From: Lachnospiraceae bacterium
GTDB lineage: Bacteria > Bacillota > Clostridia > Lachnospirales > Lachnospiraceae
Direction: 5' to 3'
Length of the DNA stretch: 64,000 nucleotides
NCBI GenBank assembly: GCA_017552715.1
Contig: JAFZOW010000061.1
Coordinates: forward strand, 1-64,000
Shown here: piece by piece, positions 52,288 through 61,921 of the stretch
Layout of the letters: each line of letters starts with the position of its first letter
How positions within the stretch are numbered: the stretch's first letter is position 1
Translations under genes and position numbers: made by a program
The notes under the pieces: model-generated
Databases searched by the model: none
The model's input: only the letters and a program-made list of their open reading frames with translations
Told to the model about the DNA's origin: nothing

Positions 52288-54996
52288 TTAATAACCCAGA
52301 TAACTGAGATTCAGGTCCACCGCGCCCTTGATCCCCGGGATGCTTCCCTTGGAGGAATACTGCCAGAGGTCGTAATGCCCGGCATAGTCGGTCTGACTCG
52401 TGTAATGTGCCAGCCAGATCCGGTAGCCGCCCAGGGCACCCACGTCCACCATGGGACCCAGCCATGATTTGGAGGAATATACCCCAGCACTCAGGCCTCC
52501 GTTGCGTATGGTCTCGCAGAATGCTTTGCACACTGCGGTACGGGTGGCTTTGTCCAGCTTGTCGGCACGGCCGTTCTTCCCGCTGGTAAACTCCGTATCG
52601 ATGAACACGGGATAGCTGATCTCGTAACCGGAGGCCAGGCTTAAGCACATGGAGGCTTCTTCTACCGCTTCCACCTCGTTTGTGGCCTGGGTGAAGAAAT
52701 ACAGGCCTACCTTCAGCCCCGCGGCCCGTGCCCCCTGAACATTGGTCTTGAAGGTCGGATCCTCCACCAGCACTCCGGTAGACGATCCGCGGTAACCGCA
52801 GCGGATGATCACAAAGTTCACGCCGGCATTCTTCACAGCCGTCCAGTCAATGGCACCGTTCCACTTCGAAACATCAATGCCGAGAACGCCTTCTCCGTTA
52901 TTCTGGGCCAGTATCCCCTCTTCCGTAAAGTGATAGCTGATGCCGCGGATGATCTGGTCTCCGGTAACGGGTACCCCGTTTTTATCAAAGTAATAAGTAT
53001 TGCCGTTGATGGTCTGCCAGCCGGTGTAGATATACTCCACTTCGGTGGTGATATAGAACTCCGTCTGCTTGTAATAATCGGCAAATACCGCTTCCCGGTA
53101 TTTATCCCCTTCCTTTACGTACAGCTGGTTTCCGTTTTTATCCTTCAGCTTGGTAGTGGTATCGCTCTTGGGATCGGGTTTTGCAGGATCCGGAGCAGGG
53201 GTAGCCTCTGCCGTGGGTGTTGCCTCCGCCGTGGTAGGTGTAGGCTCTGCTGCCGTAGGTTCGGCCTCCGGTGTGGGCGTCGGCGTCGGATCTTCCTCGG
53301 GTACGGGAGTAGGGGTAGGTGTAGGTGAGGGATCCTCCTGCTCATCCTCCCGGAAAATGGTGATGGGCCGGGGTACGGGACGGACAGCCGCCCGCATTTC
53401 AAGCTGAACATCACCGGGGTTCGCACGGGCATAGGCGGGCTCCGCCACTTCTTCCCTGGCTACGGCCTTGTATCCGTCGGAACCGTCCTTCGGAGTCTTG
53501 CCGGATTCAACCCACTCCACCGTATCCTGGACCGTCGGCTCCTCCGGAGCCTCCTCCTGTCCGCCGTTCCCTCCTGTATCCTCTACCTGGGGATTGATCT
53601 CGGTCTCTTTCTTGATCTCGTCCTTGACATCCACCTTTTCGTAGGCGATCTTGTCACGGATGTTTACCGATGTGGGAACCGAAAGGAAATCAAAGCCCTT
53701 ATTCTCGGCCAGGGACACCGTATATTTCCCGCCCTTCAGTTCCTTTTTGTAAATGATGCCGTCCTTATCGTCATCCTTTAAGCGGATCTTGTTTGCTTCA
53801 TCCAGGGTAAGCAGCACATCAAATTCCACACCACTCACCAGCTTTCCGCTTTCCGGATCGGTAAATTTGATCTTTACATCCTGCTCCACGGAAGTGAAGC
53901 TGATCTTAACCTGCTGCTTCTCGCCCTCTTCCTCTTCTTCCTCGGGTTCAGGCTCGGGGTCGGGTTCATCCGTAGTCTGTACCTGACGCCCCGAGACCTC
54001 AGCCATGGCCAGCAGGCCGCTCCGGCCGGAAAGTCCGATGCTGCTTATACTCTTTCCCACCTCGTACATATAAGGTGTTTTCACCTGTACGGGCTTCTTT
54101 TTCAGGAAGAATCCCAGCCCCAGCAGTACCAGTCCCAGCACACAGGCGATCTCCAGGACACGCAGGAAACCCGCGGCTTTCTTCCGCCGCTCCCTGACCT
54201 TCTTCCGGTGACGCTGCCGGGCCGAGGGTTTCTTCGGCTTTTCATTGATATCGATAAAGCTCTCGGAATCGAAGGGATCCGGGCCCTCATCTTCATATTC
54301 CTCGTCCTGAACGTTTCCTTCCGCTATGGCGAGGATATCGGTATCCGTCAGTTCCTCTTCATCATCCGGATAATACTCGGCGTCCGTATATTCCGGCACT
54401 CCGGACTCTTCCGGGGCCGTTTCCGCTTCATAGGGCTGCAGCTCCTCTTCAGGCACTTCCGGGATATCTTCCGGGAAATCCTCTGTGCCGTAAGCCGTTT
54501 CCTCCGGCTGCACCTCTTCCGCTATCGCCTCTTCCACGGGCATATCGTCTGCGGGAAGATCCACAGCTTCTTCCGGCAGTTCTTCCGCCGCAGCTTCCTT
54601 ACGGCTTACTCCCGGGAACATCTTGGTCTCCGCTGCTGCCAGCTCCGGACGATCCAGCTGCGTGGTATCGTCCAGATCGATCATCATCCCCGTATCAAAG
54701 GGAAGCTCCGAAACATCGGGAAGCACCCTGGTCTCCCGCATATCCTGGGCGATCTGGCTGCTGACATCCGTCAGCATCATGGTGTCTACCGACACCTCAC
54801 CCTGAAACACCCTGGACTTTTCTTCATCCGCATCGGCAATCCCTTCGGTATCGGGAGCCGAAGGCGGTATTTCCTCCGCCGCTTCCGGCACGGACTCCTC
54901 CTTGACCGCCTTCTCCACATCCGGTATCACACCGGTAGGATCCAGGTCCATGATCTCCAGATCATCCGTCATATCGTTCTGCTTTTTATCGCTCAC
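52288..54996 (-). CDS. GH25 muramidase with acidic cytoplasmic region and cell-wall-binding repeat
   Basis: This 902-residue protein starts at a GTG preceded by GGAGGAGATT; a GTG five codons earlier is the alternative. About 250 acidic, disordered residues precede a basic stretch and one membrane helix (about 278-298). Outside follow a SpaA-like beta domain, a Pro/Thr-rich spacer (TPTPTP repeats), a cell-wall-binding repeat (GWQTINGNTYYFDKNG) and a C-terminal GH25 domain with GIDVSKWNGAIDW and catalytic YPVFIDTEF. The intact DTE suggests an active lysozyme. The long cytoplasmic tail is unusual and could link it to intracellular control. First gene of the polysaccharide run. Confidence 0.88.
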   Translation of the reverse strand: MSDKKQNDMTDDLEIMDLDPTGVIPDVEKAVKEESVPEAAEEIPPSAPDTEGIADADEEKSRVFQGEVSVDTMMLTDVSSQIAQDMRETRVLPDVSELPFDTGMMIDLDDTTQLDRPELAAAETKMFPGVSRKEAAAEELPEEAVDLPADDMPVEEAIAEEVQPEETAYGTEDFPEDIPEVPEEELQPYEAETAPEESGVPEYTDAEYYPDDEEELTDTDILAIAEGNVQDEEYEDEGPDPFDSESFIDINEKPKKPSARQRHRKKVRERRKKAAGFLRVLEIACVLGLVLLGLGFFLKKKPVQVKTPYMYEVGKSISSIGLSGRSGLLAMAEVSGRQVQTTDEPDPEPEPEEEEEEGEKQQVKISFTSVEQDVKIKFTDPESGKLVSGVEFDVLLTLDEANKIRLKDDDKDGIIYKKELKGGKYTVSLAENKGFDFLSVPTSVNIRDKIAYEKVDVKDEIKKETEINPQVEDTGGNGGQEEAPEEPTVQDTVEWVESGKTPKDGSDGYKAVAREEVAEPAYARANPGDVQLEMRAAVRPVPRPITIFREDEQEDPSPTPTPTPVPEEDPTPTPTPEAEPTAAEPTPTTAEATPTAEATPAPDPAKPDPKSDTTTKLKDKNGNQLYVKEGDKYREAVFADYYKQTEFYITTEVEYIYTGWQTINGNTYYFDKNGVPVTGDQIIRGISYHFTEEGILAQNNGEGVLGIDVSKWNGAIDWTAVKNAGVNFVIIRCGYRGSSTGVLVEDPTFKTNVQGARAAGLKVGLYFFTQATNEVEAVEEASMCLSLASGYEISYPVFIDTEFTSGKNGRADKLDKATRTAVCKAFCETIRNGGLSAGVYSSKSWLGPMVDVGALGGYRIWLAHYTSQTDYAGHYDLWQYSSKGSIPGIKGAVDLNLSYLGY

Positions 54997-55051
54997 AATC
55001 TCCTCCGGCACCTAGGTGCAAATAAAAACATTATGTAAACATACTGCTCTT

Positions 55052-55080
55052 ATTATACCTCTCCGGCGGGAACTGTGCAA
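55052..55080 (-). promoter_or_regulatory. Promoter of the polysaccharide run
   Basis: -35 TTGCAC (55075-55080), 17-base spacer, -10 TATAAT (55052-55057) on the minus strand, about 60 bases upstream of the first GH25 gene. Gaps between the following 16 genes are small or negative down to thiI at 32041. Confidence 0.75.
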
Positions 55081-55097
55081 GCTTTTATAAATACTCG

Positions 55098-55227
55098 TCT
55101 CTATTCAGAACCGCCTTGCGTTTCTGAACAGAGACGCGATTTGTCCATCCAGAATCGGCTTCGCCGATGAACAAATCGCCGTAAAACTCGGGCAACGCTT
55201 CGCTATCCCTCGCGGTGTTCTGAATAG
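55098..55227. repeat. Multi-hairpin palindromic element
   Basis: About 130 bases contain several nested inverted repeats. TCTCTATTCAGAA pairs with TTCTGAACAGAGA (55098-55134). GCGATTTGT pairs with ACAAATCGC (55136-55179) around an inner ATCGGC/GCCGAT hairpin. The outer CTATTCAGAAC (55101) can alternatively pair with GTTCTGAATAG (55217-55227). The element abuts the manC stop. It looks like a miniature mobile repeat or a folded RNA; no copy elsewhere in the window was noticed. Confidence 0.6.
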
Positions 55228-56298
55228 TTACAAATACTCTTCCCTGTTGCAGATCTTCAGGTTTTCCACTATCTTACGTATGTTCCCCGTGCTGTCCTTA
55301 CTGCAGATCAGGATGGCATCCTCGGTATCCACGATCACCAGATCCCTGAGGCCCACGGCGGCGATAAGCTTTTTCTCCCCCTCGATGATGCAGTTCTTCA
55401 CATCCACGGTCAGGGCGTTGCCGGAAACGGTGTTCCCCGCCTCGTTCAGGGGACGCATGCGCTCCACGGAAAGCCAGCTGCCCACGTCGTCCCAGCCGAA
55501 GGTACCGGGCAGCACAAAGATATCGTCCTCCTTCTCCAGTACACCGTAGTCGATGGATTCGGAGGGCAGGTTTTCGAACACCCCGCTCATGATGCTCTCT
55601 TCATCTTCCGTGCCGATGGCACTCTCGATACGGGTCAGGCCCCGGTAGATCTCGGGCAGATGCTCTTCGATGCTGTGCAGTATGGTGGAAGCCTTCCACA
55701 CAAACATGCCGGAGTTCCAGAGATATTCTTCGGATTCGATATATTCCTTGGCCTTGGCGGAATCCGGCTTTTCCACGAAACGGTCCACCGCAAAGGCACT
55801 GCCTACGGTCCTGTCGGGATTGAACTTGATATAACCGTAGCCCGTTTCCGGAGCCGTGGGCGTGATCCCCAGGGTCACCAGATTGGCTCCCTCCTCCGCC
55901 ACGGCGATGGCATCCCGAAGCACGTTCAGGAACATTCCCTTGTATTTGATCTGATGATCGCTGGGCAGTACCAGCATGATGGCATCTTCGTATTTCTTCC
56001 GGATATGGATGGCCCCCAGGCCGATGCCGGGAGCGGTATTGCGCCCCACGGGCTCACAGATGATGTTTTCCTCGGGCAGCTCCGGCAGCTGTTCCCGCAC
56101 CAGGGCACGATAGTTCTGATTCGTAGCCACAAAGATATCTCCGGGCTCCACGATGGGCAGGATGCGCTCCACGGTCTGCTGGATCATGGTGCGTCCGTCC
56201 CCCGTGAGACTTAAGAACTGCTTGGGATTCTTTTTCCTGCTCCGGGGCCAGAAGCGTTCTCCCTTACCTCCTGCCAGTATCAATGCCGTGATCTTCAT
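55228..56298 (-). CDS. manC: Mannose-1-phosphate guanylyltransferase
   Basis: This 356-residue enzyme starts at an ATG with GGAGGTTTATC upstream; a much longer in-frame extension is rejected. Features: ILAGGKGERFWPRSRKKNPK nucleotide-binding signature, MLVLPSDHQI, RFVEKPDSAKAKEYI. It makes GDP-mannose from GTP and mannose-1-phosphate. No C-terminal isomerase domain, so it is the single-function type. It feeds Gmd/Rmd and the polyprenyl mannosyltransferase nearby. Confidence 0.93.
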   Translation of the reverse strand: MKITALILAGGKGERFWPRSRKKNPKQFLSLTGDGRTMIQQTVERILPIVEPGDIFVATNQNYRALVREQLPELPEENIICEPVGRNTAPGIGLGAIHIRKKYEDAIMLVLPSDHQIKYKGMFLNVLRDAIAVAEEGANLVTLGITPTAPETGYGYIKFNPDRTVGSAFAVDRFVEKPDSAKAKEYIESEEYLWNSGMFVWKASTILHSIEEHLPEIYRGLTRIESAIGTEDEESIMSGVFENLPSESIDYGVLEKEDDIFVLPGTFGWDDVGSWLSVERMRPLNEAGNTVSGNALTVDVKNCIIEGEKKLIAAVGLRDLVIVDTEDAILICSKDSTGNIRKIVENLKICNREEYL

Positions 56299-56314
56299 AA
56301 TGATAAACCTCCGT

Positions 56315-56343
56315 TTGAGTAATTTCCGATTCTGTGATACAAT
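56315..56343 (+). promoter_or_regulatory. Promoter of the glycosyltransferase gene at 56377
   Basis: -35 TTGAGT (56315-56320), 17-base spacer, -10 TACAAT (56338-56343), in the 78-base gap divergent from manC. Confidence 0.6.
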
Positions 56344-56376
56344 GCGTTTATCCAAAAACATAAAGGAGCATGCATT

Positions 56377-57138
56377 ATGATCTCCATCGTCGTACCTACT
56401 TATAATGAAAAAGATAACATCCTGCCCCTGCTGAGCCGTATCCATTCGGCCCTGGGCAGCATCCCCCACGAAGTGATCTTCGTGGACGATTCCACGGACG
56501 AAACTCCGGAGCGCATCGAAAGCATTGCCGAAAGCGACCCTACCGTGCGCCTGCACCACAGGGAAAACGAAAAGGGTCTGGCTACTGCCGTGGTGCTGGG
56601 CTTTAAGCTGGCAAAGGGTGATTACGTTGCCTGCATGGATGCCGATCTGCAGCATCCCCCCGAGGTGCTCCTGGATATGTATGCCGCCATGTGCGCCCAT
56701 GCGGATATGGCCATACCCAGCCGTTTCATTCCCGGCGGCAGCGACGGCGGCCTGGATATCTTCCGCAAGATCGTATCCGGCACGGCCCGCTATATGGGCA
56801 AGATCCTGCTGCCCTGCCTGCGGCACATCTCGGACCCCACCAGCGGCCTGTTCATGATCCGCCGCGAATTACTGGAAGGTGCGGAACTGAACCCCATCGG
56901 CTGGAAGATCATGGTGGAAGTGCTGGCCATGTGCCCGGTCAAAAAGGTCCTGGAGACTCCCTATGCCTTCCACGACCGGGAAAGCGGTCAGTCCAAGCTT
57001 TCCACTAAGGTCAGCCTCGAGTATATCCGGCAGCTTCTGCATCTTATCTTTGCAGCCAAAAACCCGGGCCGCGGGATGCGCGTTGCACGCTGGAGTCCCA
57101 AAAAGCTGGCCGAAAAGAAAGCCGCTCTCAGCCTTTGA
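56377..57138 (+). CDS. Polyprenyl-phosphate glycosyltransferase (DPM1-like GT2)
   Basis: This 253-residue GT2 enzyme has IVVPTYNEKDNI, the DxD motif in MDADLQHPPE, and a DRESGQSKLST motif near 210, as in dolichyl/polyprenyl-phosphate mannose synthases. It lacks the C-terminal membrane helices of some relatives. It probably loads mannose from GDP-mannose onto a lipid carrier for extracytoplasmic transfer, perhaps by a GT-C protein such as that at 60164. Its end overlaps the convergent AraC gene by 11 bases. Confidence 0.88.
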   Translation: MISIVVPTYNEKDNILPLLSRIHSALGSIPHEVIFVDDSTDETPERIESIAESDPTVRLHHRENEKGLATAVVLGFKLAKGDYVACMDADLQHPPEVLLDMYAAMCAHADMAIPSRFIPGGSDGGLDIFRKIVSGTARYMGKILLPCLRHISDPTSGLFMIRRELLEGAELNPIGWKIMVEVLAMCPVKKVLETPYAFHDRESGQSKLSTKVSLEYIRQLLHLIFAAKNPGRGMRVARWSPKKLAEKKAALSL

Positions 57139-58015
57139 TCCACTGAGCCCACTTTTTCCTGTAATCCTCCGGGCTCATCTGTTCATTTTCCTGAAAGAGT
57201 CTGCGCAGCTCCTCCTCGCCGCTCATGCCGGAAGCGGCAGCTACGGCGGGGATGGGCTCTATGGTAAAGCGAAGGAGTTCCTTCGCTTTATTCAGCATGC
57301 GGTTGGCCGCGTATCCGTCGATGGAGATCCCGTACTTTGCACGAAATGCGTCGTCGATCTTTGAAAAGTCCGTCTTATAACGCTGTGTCAGGCGCTCATG
57401 GATATGCTCCAGCGTGATATCCGCTTCCGAAAGCCCTGCGTTCACTTCCTCCCGCAGGCCGTCGAAATCCGTCTCTTCCTGCCTCTCCCCGGCCATCTCC
57501 ATGACCAGCAGAAGAAGCTGCGCCAGAAGCGCATCTGCCTTCAGTTCGGCACGCAGGCTGTTCTCGCCTTTCCCTTCCATGAGCTGCGCCAGCAGCCGGC
57601 TTACGGCTTCTTCCCGCCGTCCCAGCACGATACGGGGCTGTCCGCCGTTCTCCTTCTTAAAGAGCCCATAGACCGCCTCGGCCCTGGCCCCGTCAAAGTG
57701 AACCCAGGAAAGCTCCCAGGGATTGTTCACACTGCTCTCGTGTTCGTAATGCTCACGGCAGTCCAGAAGTACCGCGTCTCCGCTCTTCAGTTCGATCTCT
57801 TTCCCTTCGTAACGCACACAGCCGGAGCCGGCACGTACTACAAAGAATAAAAAGGATTCCAGATTCTCCCGCACGGAGGCATGGGGCTTTAAGCTCTTAA
57901 GGCTGCCCAGCTCCTGTACATAGCAGAGGTGTTTTCTGGCAAAGGCCGAAGGCGTATAAAAGTAGCGTTCCGAACTGGTGATCCCTTCTCCGTCAAAGAG
58001 TTTTTCCGTACTCAT
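57128..58015 (-). CDS. AraC-family transcriptional regulator
   Basis: This 295-residue protein has an N-terminal cupin-like sensor (GSGCVRYEGKEIELKSGDAV, about 65-85) and a C-terminal AraC-type double helix-turn-helix region (about 200-295; HIHERLTQRYKTDFSKIDD). The second HTH (IPAVAAASGMSGEEELRRLF) is shorter than usual but recognisable. Start overlaps the rmd stop by 4 bases. A sugar or nucleotide-sugar effector is plausible from context, not shown. Confidence 0.83.
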   Translation of the reverse strand: MSTEKLFDGEGITSSERYFYTPSAFARKHLCYVQELGSLKSLKPHASVRENLESFLFFVVRAGSGCVRYEGKEIELKSGDAVLLDCREHYEHESSVNNPWELSWVHFDGARAEAVYGLFKKENGGQPRIVLGRREEAVSRLLAQLMEGKGENSLRAELKADALLAQLLLLVMEMAGERQEETDFDGLREEVNAGLSEADITLEHIHERLTQRYKTDFSKIDDAFRAKYGISIDGYAANRMLNKAKELLRFTIEPIPAVAAASGMSGEEELRRLFQENEQMSPEDYRKKWAQWIKG

Positions 58016-58956
58016 CCCTTCTGCCTCCAATCCGTAAGTATCTCATCTATGGTCTGCTCCAGCGGGATCGCGGGCGCCCAGCCGGTAGCCTCCGACAGCT
58101 TGCGGATATCCGCCTCGATAACGGGAACATCCACCGGCCGGATCTTGGCCGGATCCGTTTCCACACGGATCTGTACGTCGGAACGGGATATGATGGTATC
58201 CAGGATCTGACGTATCTCCACGGCATGCCCGCTGCCCACGTTGTAGGTCTCGCCGGCTTTTCCTTTTTCTGCCAGCAGTGCGTATGCCCGCACTACGTCC
58301 CGCACATCAGTAAAATCACGCCGGGCGGAAAGATTACCCACATACATCACGGGTTCCTTAAGGCCCTTTTCGATATCCGTCACCTGTTTGCAGAAATCGC
58401 TCACCACAAAGATAGGCGACTGCCCCGGCCCGATATGATTAAAGGCCCGCACCATGACGAGCTCCAGATCGTATGCTTCCGCATAGATCCTGCCCAGCAT
58501 GTTCTGACAGGCCTTTGTAGCTGCATATATGTTTCCGGGATCCAGAAGGGTCCCTTCGGCTATGGGCGTATCCTCCGGACGGATATGTCCGTATTCCTCA
58601 CCGCTGCCCACAAGGACGACGCGCGGTTTATAGAACAGCTCGCGCAGAGCCTCCAGCAGGTTCACAGCTCCCTTGACATTCACATCAATGGTAAGCTGGG
58701 GATTTCTCCAGGCCACGGAAACACTGCTCTGCGCCGCCAGATGATAGATCTCGTCCGGCCGGAGGGCAAAGAGCAGTTCCACGATGCTTTCCTTATCCAG
58801 TATGTTCAGATCATGGACCGAGCCCGGCATGGGAGGAAGGGTCTCCGAGGGCAGCTTGGTCACTGCCACTTCCCGTCCTTTCTCTGCCAGATGCTCTGCG
58901 AGATATCTTCCCACAAAGCCCGCCGCTCCGATGATCAGTGCTTTCTTTCCGGCCAC
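58012..58956 (-). CDS. rmd: GDP-6-deoxy-D-mannose reductase-like SDR enzyme
   Basis: This 314-residue SDR has the NAD(P)-binding GAAGFVGRYLAEHL, IYHLAAQSSVSVAW and the catalytic YAATKACQN. It resembles Rmd, which reduces GDP-4-keto-6-deoxymannose to GDP-D-rhamnose, and lies directly after gmd. A GDP-fucose synthase or other 4-reductase cannot be excluded from motifs alone. Start is a GTG with a weak ribosome site. Overlaps the AraC gene by 4 bases. Confidence 0.82.
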   Translation of the reverse strand: MAGKKALIIGAAGFVGRYLAEHLAEKGREVAVTKLPSETLPPMPGSVHDLNILDKESIVELLFALRPDEIYHLAAQSSVSVAWRNPQLTIDVNVKGAVNLLEALRELFYKPRVVLVGSGEEYGHIRPEDTPIAEGTLLDPGNIYAATKACQNMLGRIYAEAYDLELVMVRAFNHIGPGQSPIFVVSDFCKQVTDIEKGLKEPVMYVGNLSARRDFTDVRDVVRAYALLAEKGKAGETYNVGSGHAVEIRQILDTIISRSDVQIRVETDPAKIRPVDVPVIEADIRKLSEATGWAPAIPLEQTIDEILTDWRQKG

Positions 58957-58971
58957 AGTCTTTTTCCCGCT

Positions 58972-60018
<1,047 letters not shown>

Positions 60019-60051
60019 CTAAATGCATACGGTATGAAAAACACAGGCTAA

Positions 60052-60080
60052 ATTATACCATGCAAGCCGCTTTCGCGCAA
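60052..60080 (-). promoter_or_regulatory. Promoter of gmd-rmd-AraC
   Basis: -10 TATAAT (60052-60057), 17-base spacer and a weak -35 TTGCGC (60075-60080) on the minus strand, upstream of the gmd frame. Confidence 0.6.
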
Positions 60081-60123
60081 GTTTACCCTCAGGCTTTTCC
60101 CCTCCGGCTCCGTCCACATGTTT

Positions 60124-60152
60124 TTGACTTTTGCCACCTCATCCTGTATACT
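60124..60152 (+). promoter_or_regulatory. Promoter of the gene at 60164, giving a near-leaderless mRNA
   Basis: -35 TTGACT (60124-60129), 17-base spacer, -10 TATACT (60147-60152). Only 11 bases separate the -10 from the ATG, so the transcript would carry about 4-6 leader bases. Confidence 0.65.
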
Positions 60153-60163
60153 TCTTATTTGCC

Positions 60164-61918
60164 ATGAAAGCCATAGGAAAATGCGTTAAAAGCTACTGGT
60201 ATCTCTTTCTCACGGGAGCACTGCTGCTGCTACAAGCACTGGTGTTCCTTATCCTGAGAGAAGACGCCTGTGTTTATGTATTTGACCATCTGGACCTTTT
60301 TGCGGCGCATTACGAGATGATGCGCAAAGAAGGCCTCTGGTTTTCCCATAATACCACCCTGCCCATCTTAAACGGGATCTCCCGGGATCTGCTGGGTTCG
60401 GAGTTCGAGCTCTACAATCTTCCCTATGTCTTCCTGCCCGGGATTTGGGCCTATCTTGCAAGCTATGCCCTGCGGGTAGCTGTGGGTTTTTCCTCCTTCT
60501 GCCTGCTGGCAAAGGATGCCCTGAAGGAAAACTACGGCAAGTACCGCCCCCTGGTGGTGATATGCGGCTGTGCCTTCGCCATAGTCCCGGTATTTCCCAC
60601 CTACAGCTGCGCCTTTGTATCCCTTCCCCTCATCGTTTTACTCCTCAGGCGCCTGTACTATAATAAGCCTGACATAAAAAAAGCCCTGCTTCTGTACACG
60701 GGCATTTTTCTTTATCCTGCACTTTCCTATTTTTCCTATCACGGCATCTTTATCCTGGCTTACTTATGCCTGGCGATCCTGATCCTCTGGATCCGGGACC
60801 GGCGCCTTCCCCGGCGGCTGGTGATAGCGGTGCCCGTTCTTTTCCTGGGCTATGTCTGCTTCGAATACCGGCTTTTTTACGAGATGCTCTTCTCCGATAC
60901 CGTTTCCATACGGCCGGGGATGCGGGTACTGTATCTGAACTTCCGGCAGTGCCTATACACCGCAGGCAAGGAATTCTTAAATCCTTTTGCCCACAGCCAG
61001 GATGAACACCGTTTTCTCATACTCTGGCTGGCCCTTGGCATGGCTCTTTATACGATCATAAAGGCTCTGCGCAGCCGGGAATGGAAAAAGCTGTTTACCG
61101 ATCCCCTGCTGCTTATCCTTTTCTTCATCGCCTTAAACTGCTGTATCATGGGCTTCTACCACTTCCGCCCCCTGGTGGCACTGGTGGAATTCCTGGTCCC
61201 GAAGCTGAAAGGCTTCGACTTCTCCCGGGCCAGCTTTCTGAATCCCTTTCTCTGGTACGGGGCACTGCTCTTTTCCTGTATGAAGCTGTGGGATCTGGGA
61301 AAGCCCCTGTGGAAAGCCGCCTCCCGGCTACTTGCGGTGGCGGCACTCCTGCTGGTCATGTTCATACCGGATTACAACAACGACTTTGCCCTGACCGTGA
61401 GCGACCGCCTGCACCGGGCCTTTACCGGCGAACCCACGGACTATCTGACTTACGGGGAATACTTTTCCGTACCTTTGTTTGAGAAGATAAAAGAAGATAT
61501 CGACTATAAGGGGGAATGGTGTGTCTCCTATGCCATGTACCCCGCCATCATGACCTACAACGGTTTTTCCACCCTGGACGGCTATCTGGGGCTGTATTCC
61601 CAGGAATACAAGGATACCTGGCTGGACCTTATCGCACCGTCCCGGGGCGGCTCTCCCTTCTTTGTGGATGCCTTTATCGATTACGGTAACAAGGTCTATC
61701 TTCCGCCTCCCGGCGATGAGGAGATCTATGATTACGGCCGCACGCTTCCCGCCGAAGAGCTGGAGCTGCACATCGACCCGCCCGTACTGCGACGGCTTGA
61801 CTGCCGTTATGTATTTTCCCGGGTACGCATCAGCAATGCCGCGGAGCTGGGTCTTTCGGAGCCTCGGATCTATACGGATCCTGAAGGCCCCTATACCATC
61901 TATCTTTACGAACTGTAA
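60164..61918 (+). CDS. DUF6044-like multi-pass membrane protein
   Basis: This 584-residue protein has about ten membrane helices in the first 400 residues (opening YWYLFLTGALLLLQALVFLI) and an extracytoplasmic C-terminal part. Acidic residues in the first loop (DHLDLFAAHYEMM) recall the catalytic Asp of GT-C enzymes, which take sugars from polyprenyl phosphates; this fits the lipid-sugar synthase at 56377. I associate it with DUF6044 from memory. No ribosome site precedes the ATG, and the mapped promoter leaves almost no leader. Start choice: first Met that opens a membrane segment; an earlier ATG-less extension is unlikely. Confidence 0.72.
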   Translation: MKAIGKCVKSYWYLFLTGALLLLQALVFLILREDACVYVFDHLDLFAAHYEMMRKEGLWFSHNTTLPILNGISRDLLGSEFELYNLPYVFLPGIWAYLASYALRVAVGFSSFCLLAKDALKENYGKYRPLVVICGCAFAIVPVFPTYSCAFVSLPLIVLLLRRLYYNKPDIKKALLLYTGIFLYPALSYFSYHGIFILAYLCLAILILWIRDRRLPRRLVIAVPVLFLGYVCFEYRLFYEMLFSDTVSIRPGMRVLYLNFRQCLYTAGKEFLNPFAHSQDEHRFLILWLALGMALYTIIKALRSREWKKLFTDPLLLILFFIALNCCIMGFYHFRPLVALVEFLVPKLKGFDFSRASFLNPFLWYGALLFSCMKLWDLGKPLWKAASRLLAVAALLLVMFIPDYNNDFALTVSDRLHRAFTGEPTDYLTYGEYFSVPLFEKIKEDIDYKGEWCVSYAMYPAIMTYNGFSTLDGYLGLYSQEYKDTWLDLIAPSRGGSPFFVDAFIDYGNKVYLPPPGDEEIYDYGRTLPAEELELHIDPPVLRRLDCRYVFSRVRISNAAELGLSEPRIYTDPEGPYTIYLYEL

Positions 61919-61921
61919 GGC

